Part shown: one piece after another, positions 9,021 through 17,665 of the stretch
How the letters are laid out: the number at the start of each line of letters is the position of its first letter
Numbering within the stretch: the stretch's first letter is position 1
Assembly (NCBI GenBank): GCA_030427485.1
Contig: JAUICG010000013.1
Span: forward strand, 62,001-126,000
DNA from: Gammaproteobacteria bacterium
Lineage (GTDB): Bacteria; Pseudomonadota; Gammaproteobacteria; Pseudomonadales; Halieaceae
Length of the DNA: 64,000 nt
Reading direction: 5' to 3'
Translations under genes and position numbers: made by a program
Notes under the pieces: generated by a model
Database searches by the model: none
Told to the model about the DNA's origin: nothing
Seen by the model: the letters and a program-made list of their open reading frames with translations, nothing else

Positions 9021-10238
9021 CTATCCCAGACCCATCGCGTGACGCATCAGTTGCCGTTTCACCGGCGGCAGGCTATCGATCCGCCGCATACCCGTGTTAC
9101 GCACCCAGCGCAGGGGCAGGGACTGTTGCTCGAACAGACGCTTGAAGCCATCCATTGCGGACATCATCAGCAGGTTCTCCCCTTTTCGGCGGCGCTGATA
9201 CCGGCGCAACAAGGCCAACTCACCGGGATGGATACCGCCGCGATGACCCGCCGCAATCTCCTCCGCCAGCACGGCCACGTCCTGCAAGCCCAGGTTGATT
9301 CCCTGGCCGGCAAGCGGGTGTATGGTGTGCGCGGCATCCGCTACCAGTGCGACCCCCGGTTGCACATAGTCCACCGCATGGCGCTGGCGCAGCGGGTGGG
9401 CGTATCGCCTGGTGCACGCCAGTACAGTTCCCAGCCGCGCTTCGCTGGCGCGCTCCAGGGCGGCACAGAACGTGTCGTCATCCAGCGCGAGGATCGCGTC
9501 CGCCTTGTCCTCCTGCACCGACCAGACAATGGAACAGTAATGCCGGTCCGCTCCGCCCGGCAGCGGCAACAGCGCCAGCGGCCCCGTGGGCAGGAATCGT
9601 TGCCAGGCTGTTTCCTGGTGCGGGCGCTCGACCTCTATCGTGGCGACGATGGCACGGTGGCCGTAGTCCCATTCCCGGCAGACAAAACCCATCATCTCCC
9701 GCACGCGTGACAACGCACCGTCTGCCGCTACCAGCAGATCCGCCTGGAGGCGCTCACCCCCCTCCAGTTCCAGTGAGATAGCCTTGGAAGGGAGACGTGA
9801 GCAGGACTGCAGCGCAGCCGGACTCAACACACTGATATCGGGTGCGTCGTTAACCAGCGCCAGCAGCGCGTGAACGATCGCGCGGTTCTCCACGATATGC
9901 CCGAGTTCCGCAGCGGCGACCTCAGCCCGGTCGAACTCGATCTGGCCGGTACCCTCGGCATCCCATACCGTCATATGGTGGTAACTGCAGCACCGGTATG
10001 CGGCGATCGCATCCCACGCGCCCAGCGCCTGCAGAAACCCGACGGAGCGCGGCGTCAGCGCACTGACCCGCGGATCGAAATCGGCCAGGTTCGCAGTTCG
10101 CGGCAGTGGCCGCTCACCCAGCGGCAGCGCTTCGACCAGCGCGATGCGCAGGCCCTCGCCGCTAAGCGCGACTGCCAGCGAAGCCCCGGCAATACCCGCT
10201 CCGACGATCACCACATCGTAGCGCCGGGGGTCAGCCAT
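9021..10238 (-). CDS. ubiI: UbiH/UbiF/VisC-family FAD monooxygenase, probably UbiI
   Basis: Flavin-dependent aromatic hydroxylase of ubiquinone biosynthesis. The 405 residues have the N-terminal FAD fingerprint VVIVGAGIAGASLAVAL, the DG motif in LLVAADGALSRVREM, and the second FAD motif VADAAHTIHPLAGQGINLGLQD. The first eight bases overlap the end of ubiH, and the order ygfB-pepP-ubiH-ubiI matches E. coli and Pseudomonas, which is the main reason for calling it UbiI (C5 hydroxylation) rather than another paralogue. Sequence alone does not separate the ring position. Confidence 0.85.
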   Translation of the reverse strand: MADPRRYDVVIVGAGIAGASLAVALSGEGLRIALVEALPLGERPLPRTANLADFDPRVSALTPRSVGFLQALGAWDAIAAYRCCSYHHMTVWDAEGTGQIEFDRAEVAAAELGHIVENRAIVHALLALVNDAPDISVLSPAALQSCSRLPSKAISLELEGGERLQADLLVAADGALSRVREMMGFVCREWDYGHRAIVATIEVERPHQETAWQRFLPTGPLALLPLPGGADRHYCSIVWSVQEDKADAILALDDDTFCAALERASEARLGTVLACTRRYAHPLRQRHAVDYVQPGVALVADAAHTIHPLAGQGINLGLQDVAVLAEEIAAGHRGGIHPGELALLRRYQRRRKGENLLMMSAMDGFKRLFEQQSLPLRWVRNTGMRRIDSLPPVKRQLMRHAMGLG

Positions 10239-11478
10239 TCGCCCGCTCCCCTGCGGCGGAAACTCCGGCGGCGTGGCGCACGAATTCCCGCTTCAGTCCG
10301 GGCATGAAATCCAGGCCGGCCAGCGCGAGGTCACGGCCCATTCCCAGCAGCGGATCGGCGTGCATGAACAGTGCCGGCACGCGGTCACTGAACGCGATCG
10401 TTCTGTGTTGATCCTTTTGTTGTCGATGCTGGTAGCGCTGCAACAGTCCGAGGTCACCCGCAGGCAAGCCCTCGGCAACGCCCTGGGCAAGTACGCGAGC
10501 CAGCTCGGCCACGTCCCGCAGCGCCAGGTTAAAGCCCTGTCCGGCGACCGGGTGCAGAGCGTGGGCCGCGTTCCCCATAACCACGATACCTTGACGAACC
10601 TGCTCGCTGGATTGCACCAGCGACAGCGGATACTCGTGGCGTTCACCCACCCGCAACAGCCTCCCCAACCGATAGCCAAAGCGTTGTTGCAGGGTTGGCA
10701 GGAATTCCTCCTCCGGGCAGTTGCACAAGTGATGCGCGCGCTCGGGGGGCAGGGTCCAGACCAGCGAGCCGCGGTGCTCACCGTCGCGGGCCGGCAACAA
10801 CGGCAACACCGCCAGCGGACCCTCATCGGTAAAGCGTTCATAGGCGCAGCCACGGTGCGGCTCGGCGAACGCGATATTTGCCACCAACGCATGCTGCCGG
10901 TAGGGCTTTTCGCTCACCGCGACACCGAGGCAGTCGCGCAGATTGGAATTGGCGCCATCAGCCACCAATAACAATTCCGCCGAGACCGGAGAGACGTCAC
11001 CTGCCAATTCCACGCTGACACCAGTGCCCCGAGGCGAGGCACCGATGACTTTCGCGGGACTGCGTACCTCAACACGGCCGCCCTGTCGCAATTGCCGGAT
11101 CAGTGTGTTTCCCAGCCAGCTGTTCTCGACGACATAACCGAGCGCCGGCCAGTCGTGGTCGCTGGCGCGCAGCAGGGTGCTGCCGAAACGGCCCCGGCTG
11201 GAAACATGGATACTTTCTATTGCGCACAGCCACTGGCTGAGATCATCCCACAGCTGCATCCGCTCATAGATGAGGCGTGTGCTGTAACTCAATGCCGTGG
11301 AGCGGGCATCGAATGCGGGATGATGGACAGGCGCTTCTCCCGGCGCGGGCTCCGGGATCGGAAACCCCTCGACCAGCAGGATCGACGTTTCAGGCGGCAG
11401 CGCAACACCCAGCTGCAGGGCCAGGCTTATCCCCACCATGCCGCCGCCGGCGATGACAATATCGAAAGAATCAGGCAT
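10231..11478 (-). CDS. ubiH: 2-octaprenyl-6-methoxyphenol hydroxylase
   Basis: FAD monooxygenase for the C1 hydroxylation step of ubiquinone synthesis. The 415-residue protein carries the FAD fingerprint DIVIAGGGMVGISLALQLG at the N terminus, LLLVADGANSNLRD in the middle and VMGNAAHALHPVAGQGFNLA near residue 300. It lies 3 bp downstream of pepP and overlaps the next hydroxylase gene by eight bases, so pepP-ubiH-ubiI are almost certainly co-transcribed. Assignment over UbiI rests on position directly after pepP. Confidence 0.9.
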   Translation of the reverse strand: MPDSFDIVIAGGGMVGISLALQLGVALPPETSILLVEGFPIPEPAPGEAPVHHPAFDARSTALSYSTRLIYERMQLWDDLSQWLCAIESIHVSSRGRFGSTLLRASDHDWPALGYVVENSWLGNTLIRQLRQGGRVEVRSPAKVIGASPRGTGVSVELAGDVSPVSAELLLVADGANSNLRDCLGVAVSEKPYRQHALVANIAFAEPHRGCAYERFTDEGPLAVLPLLPARDGEHRGSLVWTLPPERAHHLCNCPEEEFLPTLQQRFGYRLGRLLRVGERHEYPLSLVQSSEQVRQGIVVMGNAAHALHPVAGQGFNLALRDVAELARVLAQGVAEGLPAGDLGLLQRYQHRQQKDQHRTIAFSDRVPALFMHADPLLGMGRDLALAGLDFMPGLKREFVRHAAGVSAAGERANG

Positions 11479-11481
11479 CTG

Positions 11482-12795
11482 TCACACCGCCATCAGCGCT
11501 TCGATTTCATCAACGGTTTTCGGCGCTACCGAGGAAATTACGTCGCAACCATCACTCGTCACCACTACGTCGTCCTCTATACGTATACCGATACCGCGCC
11601 ATTGTTTTGGCACCCGCTTGTTGTCGGCGGAGATATAAAGTCCCGGCTCCACTGTCATTACCATGCCGCGCTCCAGCAAGCGCCACTCGTTCCCGATGCG
11701 ATAGTCACCGACGTCGTGCACATCCAGCCCCAGCCAGTGACCCACACGGTGCATATAAAACGCGCGATAGGCTTCACGCTTGATCAAACTGGCCACTCGG
11801 CCCTTGAGCAGGCCGAGTTCCACCAGACCCTCGGTAAACACCCGGACACTGGCATCGTGGGGCTGGTTCCAGTGATTGCCGGGCTTGATTTCGGCGATAG
11901 CGGCCAGTTGCGCTCTCAGCACCAGCTCGTAGAGCGCGCGCTGTTCGCTGCTGAACCGCCCGTTCACCGGAAAGGTGCGAGTGACATCGGACGCGTAATA
12001 CTCCAGTTCGCATCCGGCATCAATCAGCACCAGATCACCGTCACGCAACCTGTCGCTGTTCTCGATATAGTGCATGACACAGGCGTTCGCCCCACCGCCA
12101 ACGATACTGGGATACGCGGGAAAGCGCGCGCCGGAATTCGCGAATTCATGCTGTATTTCCGCTTCAAGCTGGTATTCATACAGGCCGGGGCGGCACAGCC
12201 GCATCGCGCGACGGTGGGCCCTGGCGGCAATGTCCGCGGCACTGCGCATCAGGCGCAATTCGGCGGCGCTCTTGTACAGGCGCATCTCGTGCAGCATATG
12301 GTTTAGGTCGGTGAATTCACCGGGAGGGGCGGCGCCGGATGCTTCCTTACCCCTGATACTGTTCACCCATTCCATGATCTGTCGGTCAAACTCGGCGCTG
12401 CGACCCATGGAATAATAGACCCTGTCCCGGCCTTCGAGTAAACCGGGAAGAATATCGTCGATATCGCCGATGGGAAAGGCGTCATCCGCGGCATACTGCT
12501 CACAGACGCCCTCCGGACCGGCCCGGTGGCCGTGCCACATCTCCATGTCCGGGTCCCGCTCCCGGCAAAAGATCACGAACTGCCCATGCCGCCGACCGGG
12601 CAACAGGATCAGGACAGCATCGGGCTCGATAAAGCCAGACAGATAGTAGAAGTCGCTGTCCTGGCGAAACGGATAGCCGGTGTCCCTGCTCCTGATCTGC
12701 TCGCGAGCCGAGGGAATAATGGCGATACTGTTGGGGTCCATCAACGCCATCAGGTTTTTTCGACGGCGTGCGAACTCAGCCTTGCTAATACTCAT
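11482..12795 (-). CDS. pepP: Xaa-Pro aminopeptidase
   Basis: Cytoplasmic dimanganese peptidase that removes N-terminal residues preceding proline. The 437 residues contain the N-terminal AMP_N domain with GYPFRQDSDFYYLSGF, and a pita-bread C domain with metal-binding residues in LVLIDAGCELEYYASDVTRTFP, the HRVGHWLGLDVHD histidine motif, and VTVEPGLYI. The last stretch of the protein has IRIEDDVVVT. It sits 52 bp after ygfB and directly upstream of ubiH, the usual gammaproteobacterial arrangement. Confidence 0.95.
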   Translation of the reverse strand: MSISKAEFARRRKNLMALMDPNSIAIIPSAREQIRSRDTGYPFRQDSDFYYLSGFIEPDAVLILLPGRRHGQFVIFCRERDPDMEMWHGHRAGPEGVCEQYAADDAFPIGDIDDILPGLLEGRDRVYYSMGRSAEFDRQIMEWVNSIRGKEASGAAPPGEFTDLNHMLHEMRLYKSAAELRLMRSAADIAARAHRRAMRLCRPGLYEYQLEAEIQHEFANSGARFPAYPSIVGGGANACVMHYIENSDRLRDGDLVLIDAGCELEYYASDVTRTFPVNGRFSSEQRALYELVLRAQLAAIAEIKPGNHWNQPHDASVRVFTEGLVELGLLKGRVASLIKREAYRAFYMHRVGHWLGLDVHDVGDYRIGNEWRLLERGMVMTVEPGLYISADNKRVPKQWRGIGIRIEDDVVVTSDGCDVISSVAPKTVDEIEALMAV

Positions 12796-12847
12796 GGTTA
12801 AATTGCCTGTGTCGGCGGCAGCAAGAGATTATCACACGGATAGGGCA

Positions 12848-13450
12848 CTAGTGGCGCCGCGGGCTGTCACCCGGTGAGTTACCCTCCGGGGCTGCCGCAC
12901 TGCTATCCATGAAAATATTCACCACCGCCACGCGCAGGTATTCCACCAGTTCGCTGAAGCTGCCTTCCGCCTCGTCATCCGATTCATCAGGCCCGGCCTC
13001 TGCCTGCGCCATCGCAGCAATGTCCCTGAGCACCTCGCCGGCCTGGTCAGACAATGACGCGCCGGTAGCATCTGCACCCGCCAGGCCGAAGGCGAAGCCC
13101 GCCAGGAAGCCCTCGCACCAGTTGGCCAGCTCGCCGGTCCTCACGGCAATATCCTCGTCATCGTCTGGCAGCAGCGGGTGGAATGAAAATTCTTCGTCCC
13201 GCAGCGCGGCGGCGGTCACTTCGTAGAGCTGCATGATCCGGCTGGCCAACTCCCCGTACAGATCGAGGTGCAACGCCTGCGTCAATGCATCGAGCCCGTA
13301 CTCCGGCTCAGGCGCCACTCCCGCGCTGAGCAGCCCGGTGAGGCAGCCGTGCAATTGCGAGGGCGAGGCCTGGACACCCTGATCCATCAGGTAACCGGCG
13401 AATTCATCGAATTCGAAGACTCCGACCTCAGCCGATAATTCGTCATACAT
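12848..13450 (-). CDS. UPF0149 family protein (YgfB-like)
   Basis: A 200-residue acidic protein with the family pattern: an N-terminal FDEFAGYLMDQGVQASPSQL segment followed by HGCLTGLLSAG, and a central WCEGFLAGFAFGLA. Family members precede pepP-ubiH in many gammaproteobacteria. The P. aeruginosa homologue has been reported to affect alpD/DNA-damage-linked expression by counteracting AlpA, but transferring that role would be speculative. First gene of the ygfB-pepP-ubiH-ubiI cluster. Confidence 0.88.
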   Translation of the reverse strand: MYDELSAEVGVFEFDEFAGYLMDQGVQASPSQLHGCLTGLLSAGVAPEPEYGLDALTQALHLDLYGELASRIMQLYEVTAAALRDEEFSFHPLLPDDDEDIAVRTGELANWCEGFLAGFAFGLAGADATGASLSDQAGEVLRDIAAMAQAEAGPDESDDEAEGSFSELVEYLRVAVVNIFMDSSAAAPEGNSPGDSPRRH

Positions 13451-13527
13451 GCGGTGTTCTCCCCGTGGTCCGCGTCATCCCCTGCAAAAAGAGTGGCAGG
13501 CTATTGATATCTATGCATTTTGTCTCG

Positions 13528-13556
13528 TTGACCTCGCTGTCACGCACTACTATAGT
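13528..13556 (+). promoter_or_regulatory. Sigma-70 promoter for the TIGR02449-zapA operon
   Basis: A -35 box TTGACC (13528-13533) and a -10 box TATAGT (13551-13556) are separated by exactly 17 bases. The expected start near 13563 lies about 28 bases before the first ATG at 13591. The -10 region lies within the short dyad CACTACTATAGTG. Confidence 0.75.
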
Positions 13557-13590
13557 GTGGCTTCGAGAATCATTACCCCAGTATACCCGC

Positions 13591-13791
13591 ATGGCTGACA
13601 ACCCACTCAAAGACCTCGAAAATAAGATCGACGAGCTTATCGCCCTTTGCGAGGAACTCAACCGCGAAAACGCGGGGCTCAAGAGAGAACTTGCCGGTTG
13701 GCGCGATGAACGCAAAGACCTGTTGGACAAGAACGAACTGGCCCGCTCAAAAGTCGAAGCCATGATTGAGCGCCTGCGGACTATGGAGTAA
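13591..13791 (+). CDS. TIGR02449 family small coiled-coil protein (ZapB-like)
   Basis: A 66-residue, highly charged, almost wholly helical protein with heptad-like spacing (DLENKIDELIALCEELNREN, then RDERKDLLDKNELARSK). It matches the small TIGR02449 family that precedes zapA in Pseudomonas and relatives. By size and position it may act with ZapA at the division ring, but that is inference. The start at 13591 is chosen because a promoter lies just upstream and the extended frame from 13465 would run through that promoter. It is 5 bp before zapA. Confidence 0.87.
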   Translation: MADNPLKDLENKIDELIALCEELNRENAGLKRELAGWRDERKDLLDKNELARSKVEAMIERLRTME

Positions 13792-13796
13792 CAAGC

Positions 13797-14108
13797 GTGA
13801 GCCCTGCCAACACCGTAACTGTGAAAATCCTCGACAAGGAATACCAGGTGGCCTGCCCGGAGGAACAGGAGGCCGAACTGGTCGTCTCCGCAAAATACCT
13901 CGACAAGCAAATGCGCGGCATTCGCGATTCAGGAAAGGTCATCGGCCTGGAGCGCATCGCGGTGATGGCGGCGCTCAACATCAGCTACGAACTCCTGCAG
14001 GCCTCCTCCCACGGAGAGTCTGACCCGAGCGGCGGCGATTCCGTAAAACGCCTGAACCGTAAACTGGATGACGCCCTGCACGACCTGAGACAACTCGAAA
14101 TCGGCTAA
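13797..14108 (+). CDS. zapA: Cell division protein ZapA
   Basis: Small FtsZ-associated protein that bundles protofilaments at the division site. The 103 residues begin VTVKILDKEYQVACPEEQEA and continue with a globular head (about 1-50) and a C-terminal coiled coil (SVKRLNRKLDDALHDLRQLE). The start is GTG at 13797. The order zapA - 6S RNA - 5-formyl-THF cyclo-ligase found here is strongly conserved in gammaproteobacteria and supports all three calls. Confidence 0.95.
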   Translation: MSPANTVTVKILDKEYQVACPEEQEAELVVSAKYLDKQMRGIRDSGKVIGLERIAVMAALNISYELLQASSHGESDPSGGDSVKRLNRKLDDALHDLRQLEIG

Positions 14109-14191
14109 CAGGTCACAGTTTGCCAAAACCGTCTACAAAGTTTCTGGCAAATTGCACCCAGTAGCGTCGGCTTCTGGGCTATACTGAATCC

Positions 14192-14370
14192 GGGTCCCTG
14201 GTGTATTTGCCAGACTTACAGTCCTCGAGCCGATATTTTGTAACCGGGGGCTTCTCGCTTCTGTTGGTGTGCAAGTCCGGTTTGACCGGAAAGCCTTATA
14301 CAGATCAGAGGTCACCACCTTGAGCCATCGGGTTCAAGGGCAGTTCTGTCAGCGGTACTCCGGGAACCCG
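14192..14370 (+). ncRNA. ssrS: 6S RNA
   Basis: Sigma-70 RNA polymerase-binding regulatory RNA, abundant in stationary phase. The approximately 179-nt segment lies in the canonical place between zapA and ygfA. It keeps recognisable blocks of the E. coli RNA: TCGAGCCGATATTTTGTA, GTTGGTGTGCAAGTCCGGTT, AAGCCTTA, ACCTTGAGCCATCGGGTTCA and AGGGCAG. The ends GGGTCCC and GGGAACCC pair to close the long hairpin. A -10 box TATACT at 14180-14185 sits about 7 bases before the proposed 5' end. The 3' end is estimated from pairing. Confidence 0.92.
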
Positions 14371-14379
14371 TTCTCTCTC

Positions 14380-14961
14380 ATGACCGACAGCCACGCCAGA
14401 AAAGCAGCATTGCGCAGTACCCTGCGTCAACGTCGTCGAGCACTCAGCACTGCAGAGCAAAATGCCGCCGCACAGACTGTCATCCGGTCCGTACTGGCGC
14501 TACCCGCCTGGACCGGTGCGCAACGCATCGCGCTGTACCTGGCCCGGGACGGCGAAATTGATACCGCACCACTCGCCGGCATTGCTCGAAGCCACCACAA
14601 ACAGTTGTTCCTGCCCGCACTGAGTACCGACAACAGCCTGTACTTCGCGCGCTGGAACACGGACGATACACTGTCGGTAAATCGCCACAATATACCGGAG
14701 CCCCCGGACGGGGCGGAGCGCTGCCCTGTGACCGGGCTCGATATCATGTTCCTGCCGGTTGTAGGGTGGGATAGGCACGGTGGCAGGCTCGGCATGGGCG
14801 GGGGGTATTACGACCGGACCCTGTCCAGCATCAACCGCCCACTGTTGGTCGGCCTGGCGCACGAAAGCCAGCAGGTGGAACGTGTCCCGCGCGAGGACTG
14901 GGATATTGCCCTGGACTATATTGCGACCGACAGCGGCCTGTACCGCACTAGTAGTCCGTGA
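14380..14961 (+). CDS. 5-formyltetrahydrofolate cyclo-ligase
   Basis: ATP-dependent conversion of 5-formyl-THF to 5,10-methenyl-THF (YgfA/FAU1/MTHFS family), salvaging a folate storage form. The 193 residues begin with the basic helix ARKAALRSTLRQRRRALS and carry the signature FLPVVGWDRHGGRLGMGGGYYDRTL (here given in two parts: FLPVVGWDRHGG and RLGMGGGYYDRTL). The ATG at 14380 is used; the open frame from 14269 would place translation inside 6S RNA. It is in the conserved 6S RNA-ygfA arrangement, in which the 6S transcript reads into the gene. Its 3' end overlaps a small minus-strand ORF by 14 bases. Confidence 0.93.
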   Translation: MTDSHARKAALRSTLRQRRRALSTAEQNAAAQTVIRSVLALPAWTGAQRIALYLARDGEIDTAPLAGIARSHHKQLFLPALSTDNSLYFARWNTDDTLSVNRHNIPEPPDGAERCPVTGLDIMFLPVVGWDRHGGRLGMGGGYYDRTLSSINRPLLVGLAHESQQVERVPREDWDIALDYIATDSGLYRTSSP

Positions 14962-15097
14962 AGAGCACGCCCGCATGCAGCTCGGACGCCGGATCAGCGA
15001 CCGAGTGATTTGACGCCAGGGGCAGGAACAGCGTCACCAACACACCCAAAACAAACGCCGCCGTCAGTATCAGCACAATATCAGGTTTACGCTTCAA
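14948..15097 (-). CDS. Small predicted single-pass membrane protein (49 aa)
   Basis: Unrecognised small ORF with TTG start at 15097 and GAGAG seven bases upstream. It encodes a basic N terminus (MKRKPD), one hydrophobic segment (IVLILTAAFVLGVLVTLFLP) and a short polar tail ending FTDY, a sensible N-in single-span membrane protein or uncleaved signal anchor. An in-frame stop precedes the TTG, so no longer version exists. It overlaps the end of the 5-formyl-THF cyclo-ligase gene on the opposite strand by 14 bases. No function can be assigned. Confidence 0.6.
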   Translation of the reverse strand: MKRKPDIVLILTAAFVLGVLVTLFLPLASNHSVADPASELHAGVLFTDY

Positions 15098-15121
15098 TGA
15101 TGTCTCTCAGTACTTTCTAAA

Positions 15122-15155
15122 TAAAAAAGGTGGGCTGGCCGTTGAAACCCACACC
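15122..15155 (-). terminator. Intrinsic terminator downstream of ilvA
   Basis: On the minus strand GGTGTGGG and CCCACC form a GC-rich stem with a bulged T (loop TTTCAACGGCCAG), followed by TTTTTTATTT. It lies about 110 bases after the ilvA stop and just before the small ORF. A second, weaker candidate is the G-rich stretch followed by TTTTCTTTT near 15225-15245. Confidence 0.6.
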
Positions 15156-15261
15156 CTTCAAGTTGCTACAGTTCTTATAATTGGCCCATTGCCGAATGGC
15201 GGCGATGTTAGCCCAAGCCCGTGCAAAAGAAAACCCCCGCACGCCGCGCGGTGACTGGTTT

Positions 15262-16797
15262 TCACGCTTTTTTTGGCAAGCCGCCGAGGTACAGCTGGTA
15301 GGCGCGATTATCCGTTTCTTCCGAGTAGGGGAAGTTAATGCTGTCGAGCACCGCTTCAAACTGCTTGCGCTCACTTGCAGGCGCCTGAATCCCGACAAAA
15401 ATACGGCCGTAGGCCGCCCCGTGGTTGCGGTAGTGGAACATGGAGATGTTCCAGCGCTGGCCCAGACCCGACAGGAACTTGAGCAGCGCACCGGGGCGCT
15501 CGGGGAATTCCACGCGATAGACCAGCTCCTTCTGTAGATCGGCCGGCGCGTGCCCGCCAACCATATAGCGGATGTGCAACTTGGCGACCTCGTTATCGGT
15601 CATGTCCTCTGTGGTGTAGCCGCGTTGACGCAGGTCGGCGAGCAGCGCCGCCAGGTCTTTGCCACCGGGCGCGACAGAGAGTCCCACGAAGACCTGCGCT
15701 GATTTTGAATCGGCATAGCGATAGTTGAACTCGGTGATATTGCGTCGCCCCAGCGCACTGCAGAACTGCTTGAAACTACCGGGTCGCTCCGGCACGGTAA
15801 CACTGATGACCGCCTCGCGGTGCTCGCCAATTTCCGTGCGCTCGGAGATATAGCGCAGGCGATCGAAGTTGGTATTGGCGCCGCTGACGATCGCCAGCAA
15901 ATCCTGCCCCTGCACAGTGTTGTCCTGCACATACTTCTTCAGGCCGGCCAGCGCCAGCGCCCCGGCGGGCTCCGCGATGCTGCGGGTATCCTCGAAGATG
16001 TCCTTGATCGCGGCACACATTTCATCCGTCGTAACAGTGATCACCTCCGAGACGGTCTCCCGGATGAGACGGAAGGGTTCCTTGCCTATCTGGGCAACGG
16101 CACAGCCATCGGCGAACAATCCGACCTCCGCCAGCGTATCCCTGCGCCCCCGGGCCAGCGCCAGTTGCAGGCATGCCGCGTCCTCCGGCTCCACACCGAT
16201 GATCCGGGTCTGCGGCCATACATACTTCACATAGGCGGCAACACCCGCGATCAGGCCGCCGCCGCCGACTGGCACGAACAAGGCGTCCAGAGGCCGTTGG
16301 TGCTGCCGCACGATCTCCATACCGACGGTGCCCTGACCCGCGATCACATCCGGATCATCAAACGGGTGCACATACGTGAGACCCCTGGCCTCTAACAATT
16401 CCTGCGCATGCAATGCGGCTTCATCGTAGGAATCGCCGTGCAGCACCACCCGCGCACCCAGGTTGCGAACGGCATCCACCTTTATCACCGGAGTGGTGCG
16501 CGGCATCACGATAGTGGCTTTCACGTTCAGTTTGCCCGCCGCCATCGCCACGCCCTGCGCGTGATTGCCCGCCGAAGCGGCAATCACCCCGCGCTTGCGC
16601 TGCGCATCGCTCAGCCGACTCATCTTGCAGTACGCACCGCGCAATTTGAACGAGAATACCGGCTGTAAATCCTCCCGCTTCAACCAGACCCGATTGTCCA
16701 GGCGCCGAGACATCAGGCTGGCTTCGTGAATCGGGGTTTCGCGGGCCACGTCATAAACGCGGGCATCGAGAATCCGTTTGATATAAGACTGCGGCAT
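15262..16797 (-). CDS. ilvA: Threonine ammonia-lyase, biosynthetic
   Basis: PLP enzyme that deaminates threonine to 2-oxobutanoate, the committed step to isoleucine. The 511 residues consist of a catalytic domain with the PLP lysine in VFSFKLRGA (K51), SAGNHAQGVA and the GGGGLIAGVA phosphate loop, then two C-terminal ACT-like regulatory domains starting AVISVTVPERPGSFKQF and YRVEFPERPGALLKF. Two ACT-like repeats indicate the isoleucine-inhibited, valine-activated biosynthetic form rather than the short catabolic TdcB. Divergent from rpiA, as in Pseudomonas. Confidence 0.96.
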   Translation of the reverse strand: MPQSYIKRILDARVYDVARETPIHEASLMSRRLDNRVWLKREDLQPVFSFKLRGAYCKMSRLSDAQRKRGVIAASAGNHAQGVAMAAGKLNVKATIVMPRTTPVIKVDAVRNLGARVVLHGDSYDEAALHAQELLEARGLTYVHPFDDPDVIAGQGTVGMEIVRQHQRPLDALFVPVGGGGLIAGVAAYVKYVWPQTRIIGVEPEDAACLQLALARGRRDTLAEVGLFADGCAVAQIGKEPFRLIRETVSEVITVTTDEMCAAIKDIFEDTRSIAEPAGALALAGLKKYVQDNTVQGQDLLAIVSGANTNFDRLRYISERTEIGEHREAVISVTVPERPGSFKQFCSALGRRNITEFNYRYADSKSAQVFVGLSVAPGGKDLAALLADLRQRGYTTEDMTDNEVAKLHIRYMVGGHAPADLQKELVYRVEFPERPGALLKFLSGLGQRWNISMFHYRNHGAAYGRIFVGIQAPASERKQFEAVLDSINFPYSEETDNRAYQLYLGGLPKKA

Positions 16798-16960
16798 AGG
16801 GGGTTCGCTTCCTCGAGGGACTGGCAGGTGCTCATCTTAATGGAGCGCGCCGCCGATTACAGCCCACCGAATACCATCGATCAGGCAGTTTGGGGTGCTC
16901 GCAACCACGGGCTACCCTATAATATCGTTCGCCCGATACCTGCAGACCGGAGAACCGAGC

Positions 16961-17665
16961 ATGACCCAGGACGAACTCAAACAGGCGGTGGCCGACGCCG
17001 CACTGGCGTACATCAGGCCCCGGCTGGAGAACGACACCGTCCTCGGGATAGGTACCGGCTCCACCGCCAATCTTTTCATAGACGCGCTCGCGCAGATCAA
17101 GGGCCAGATCAACGCCACTGTAGCCAGTTCCGAAGCCTCGGCACAACGCCTCAAAGGCCACGGCATCCCCGTGTATGAACTCAACACTGTGGATCGCGTG
17201 GATTTCTACATCGACGGCGCGGACGAGAGTAACCGCGCGCTGCAGCTGATCAAGGGCGGCGGTGCCGCGCTGACACGGGAGAAGATCGTGGCGGCCGTCG
17301 CGCAGGAATTCATCTGCATAGCGGATGAAAGCAAACTGGTACATACACTGGGTCAGTTCCCTCTGCCGGTGGAGGTTATACCGATGGCGCGCAGCCACGT
17401 CGCCCGGGAACTGGTCAAGCTGGGCGGCGACCCCGTCTACCGCGAGGGCGTGGTCACCGATAACGGCAACGTGATTCTCGACGTGTTCAACTTCAGCATT
17501 CCACAACCGCTGACAATGGAAGAGAAGATCAACAACATTACCGGTGTGGTGACCAACGGCTTGTTCGCGCTGAAACCCGCGGATGTACTTTTGCTGGGCA
17601 CGGCAGAGGGCGTGAAGACATTGCGCGCCGAGATACGCGCCGCATCGCCTGAACGGAGCTGCTGA
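16961..17665 (+). CDS. rpiA: Ribose-5-phosphate isomerase A
   Basis: Interconverts ribose 5-phosphate and ribulose 5-phosphate in the pentose phosphate pathway. The 234 residues contain [16 protein letters not shown] (phosphate loop), [17 protein letters not shown] with the catalytic Asp/Glu/Lys cluster, and [12 protein letters not shown] at 16961 is chosen over an upstream frame because homologues start with MTQDELK-type sequence and a TATAAT box lies at 16918-16923, about 37 bases upstream. The stop codon shares its last base with the start of the following VOC gene. Confidence 0.96.
   Translation: MTQDELKQAVADAALAYIRPRLENDTVLGIGTGSTANLFIDALAQIKGQINATVASSEASAQRLKGHGIPVYELNTVDRVDFYIDGADESNRALQLIKGGGAALTREKIVAAVAQEFICIADESKLVHTLGQFPLPVEVIPMARSHVARELVKLGGDPVYREGVVTDNGNVILDVFNFSIPQPLTMEEKINNITGVVTNGLFALKPADVLLLGTAEGVKTLRAEIRAASPERSC

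Noticed and set aside
14269..14379. N-terminal extension of the cyclo-ligase
   Set aside because: It would be translated from within 6S RNA; homologues start at 14380.
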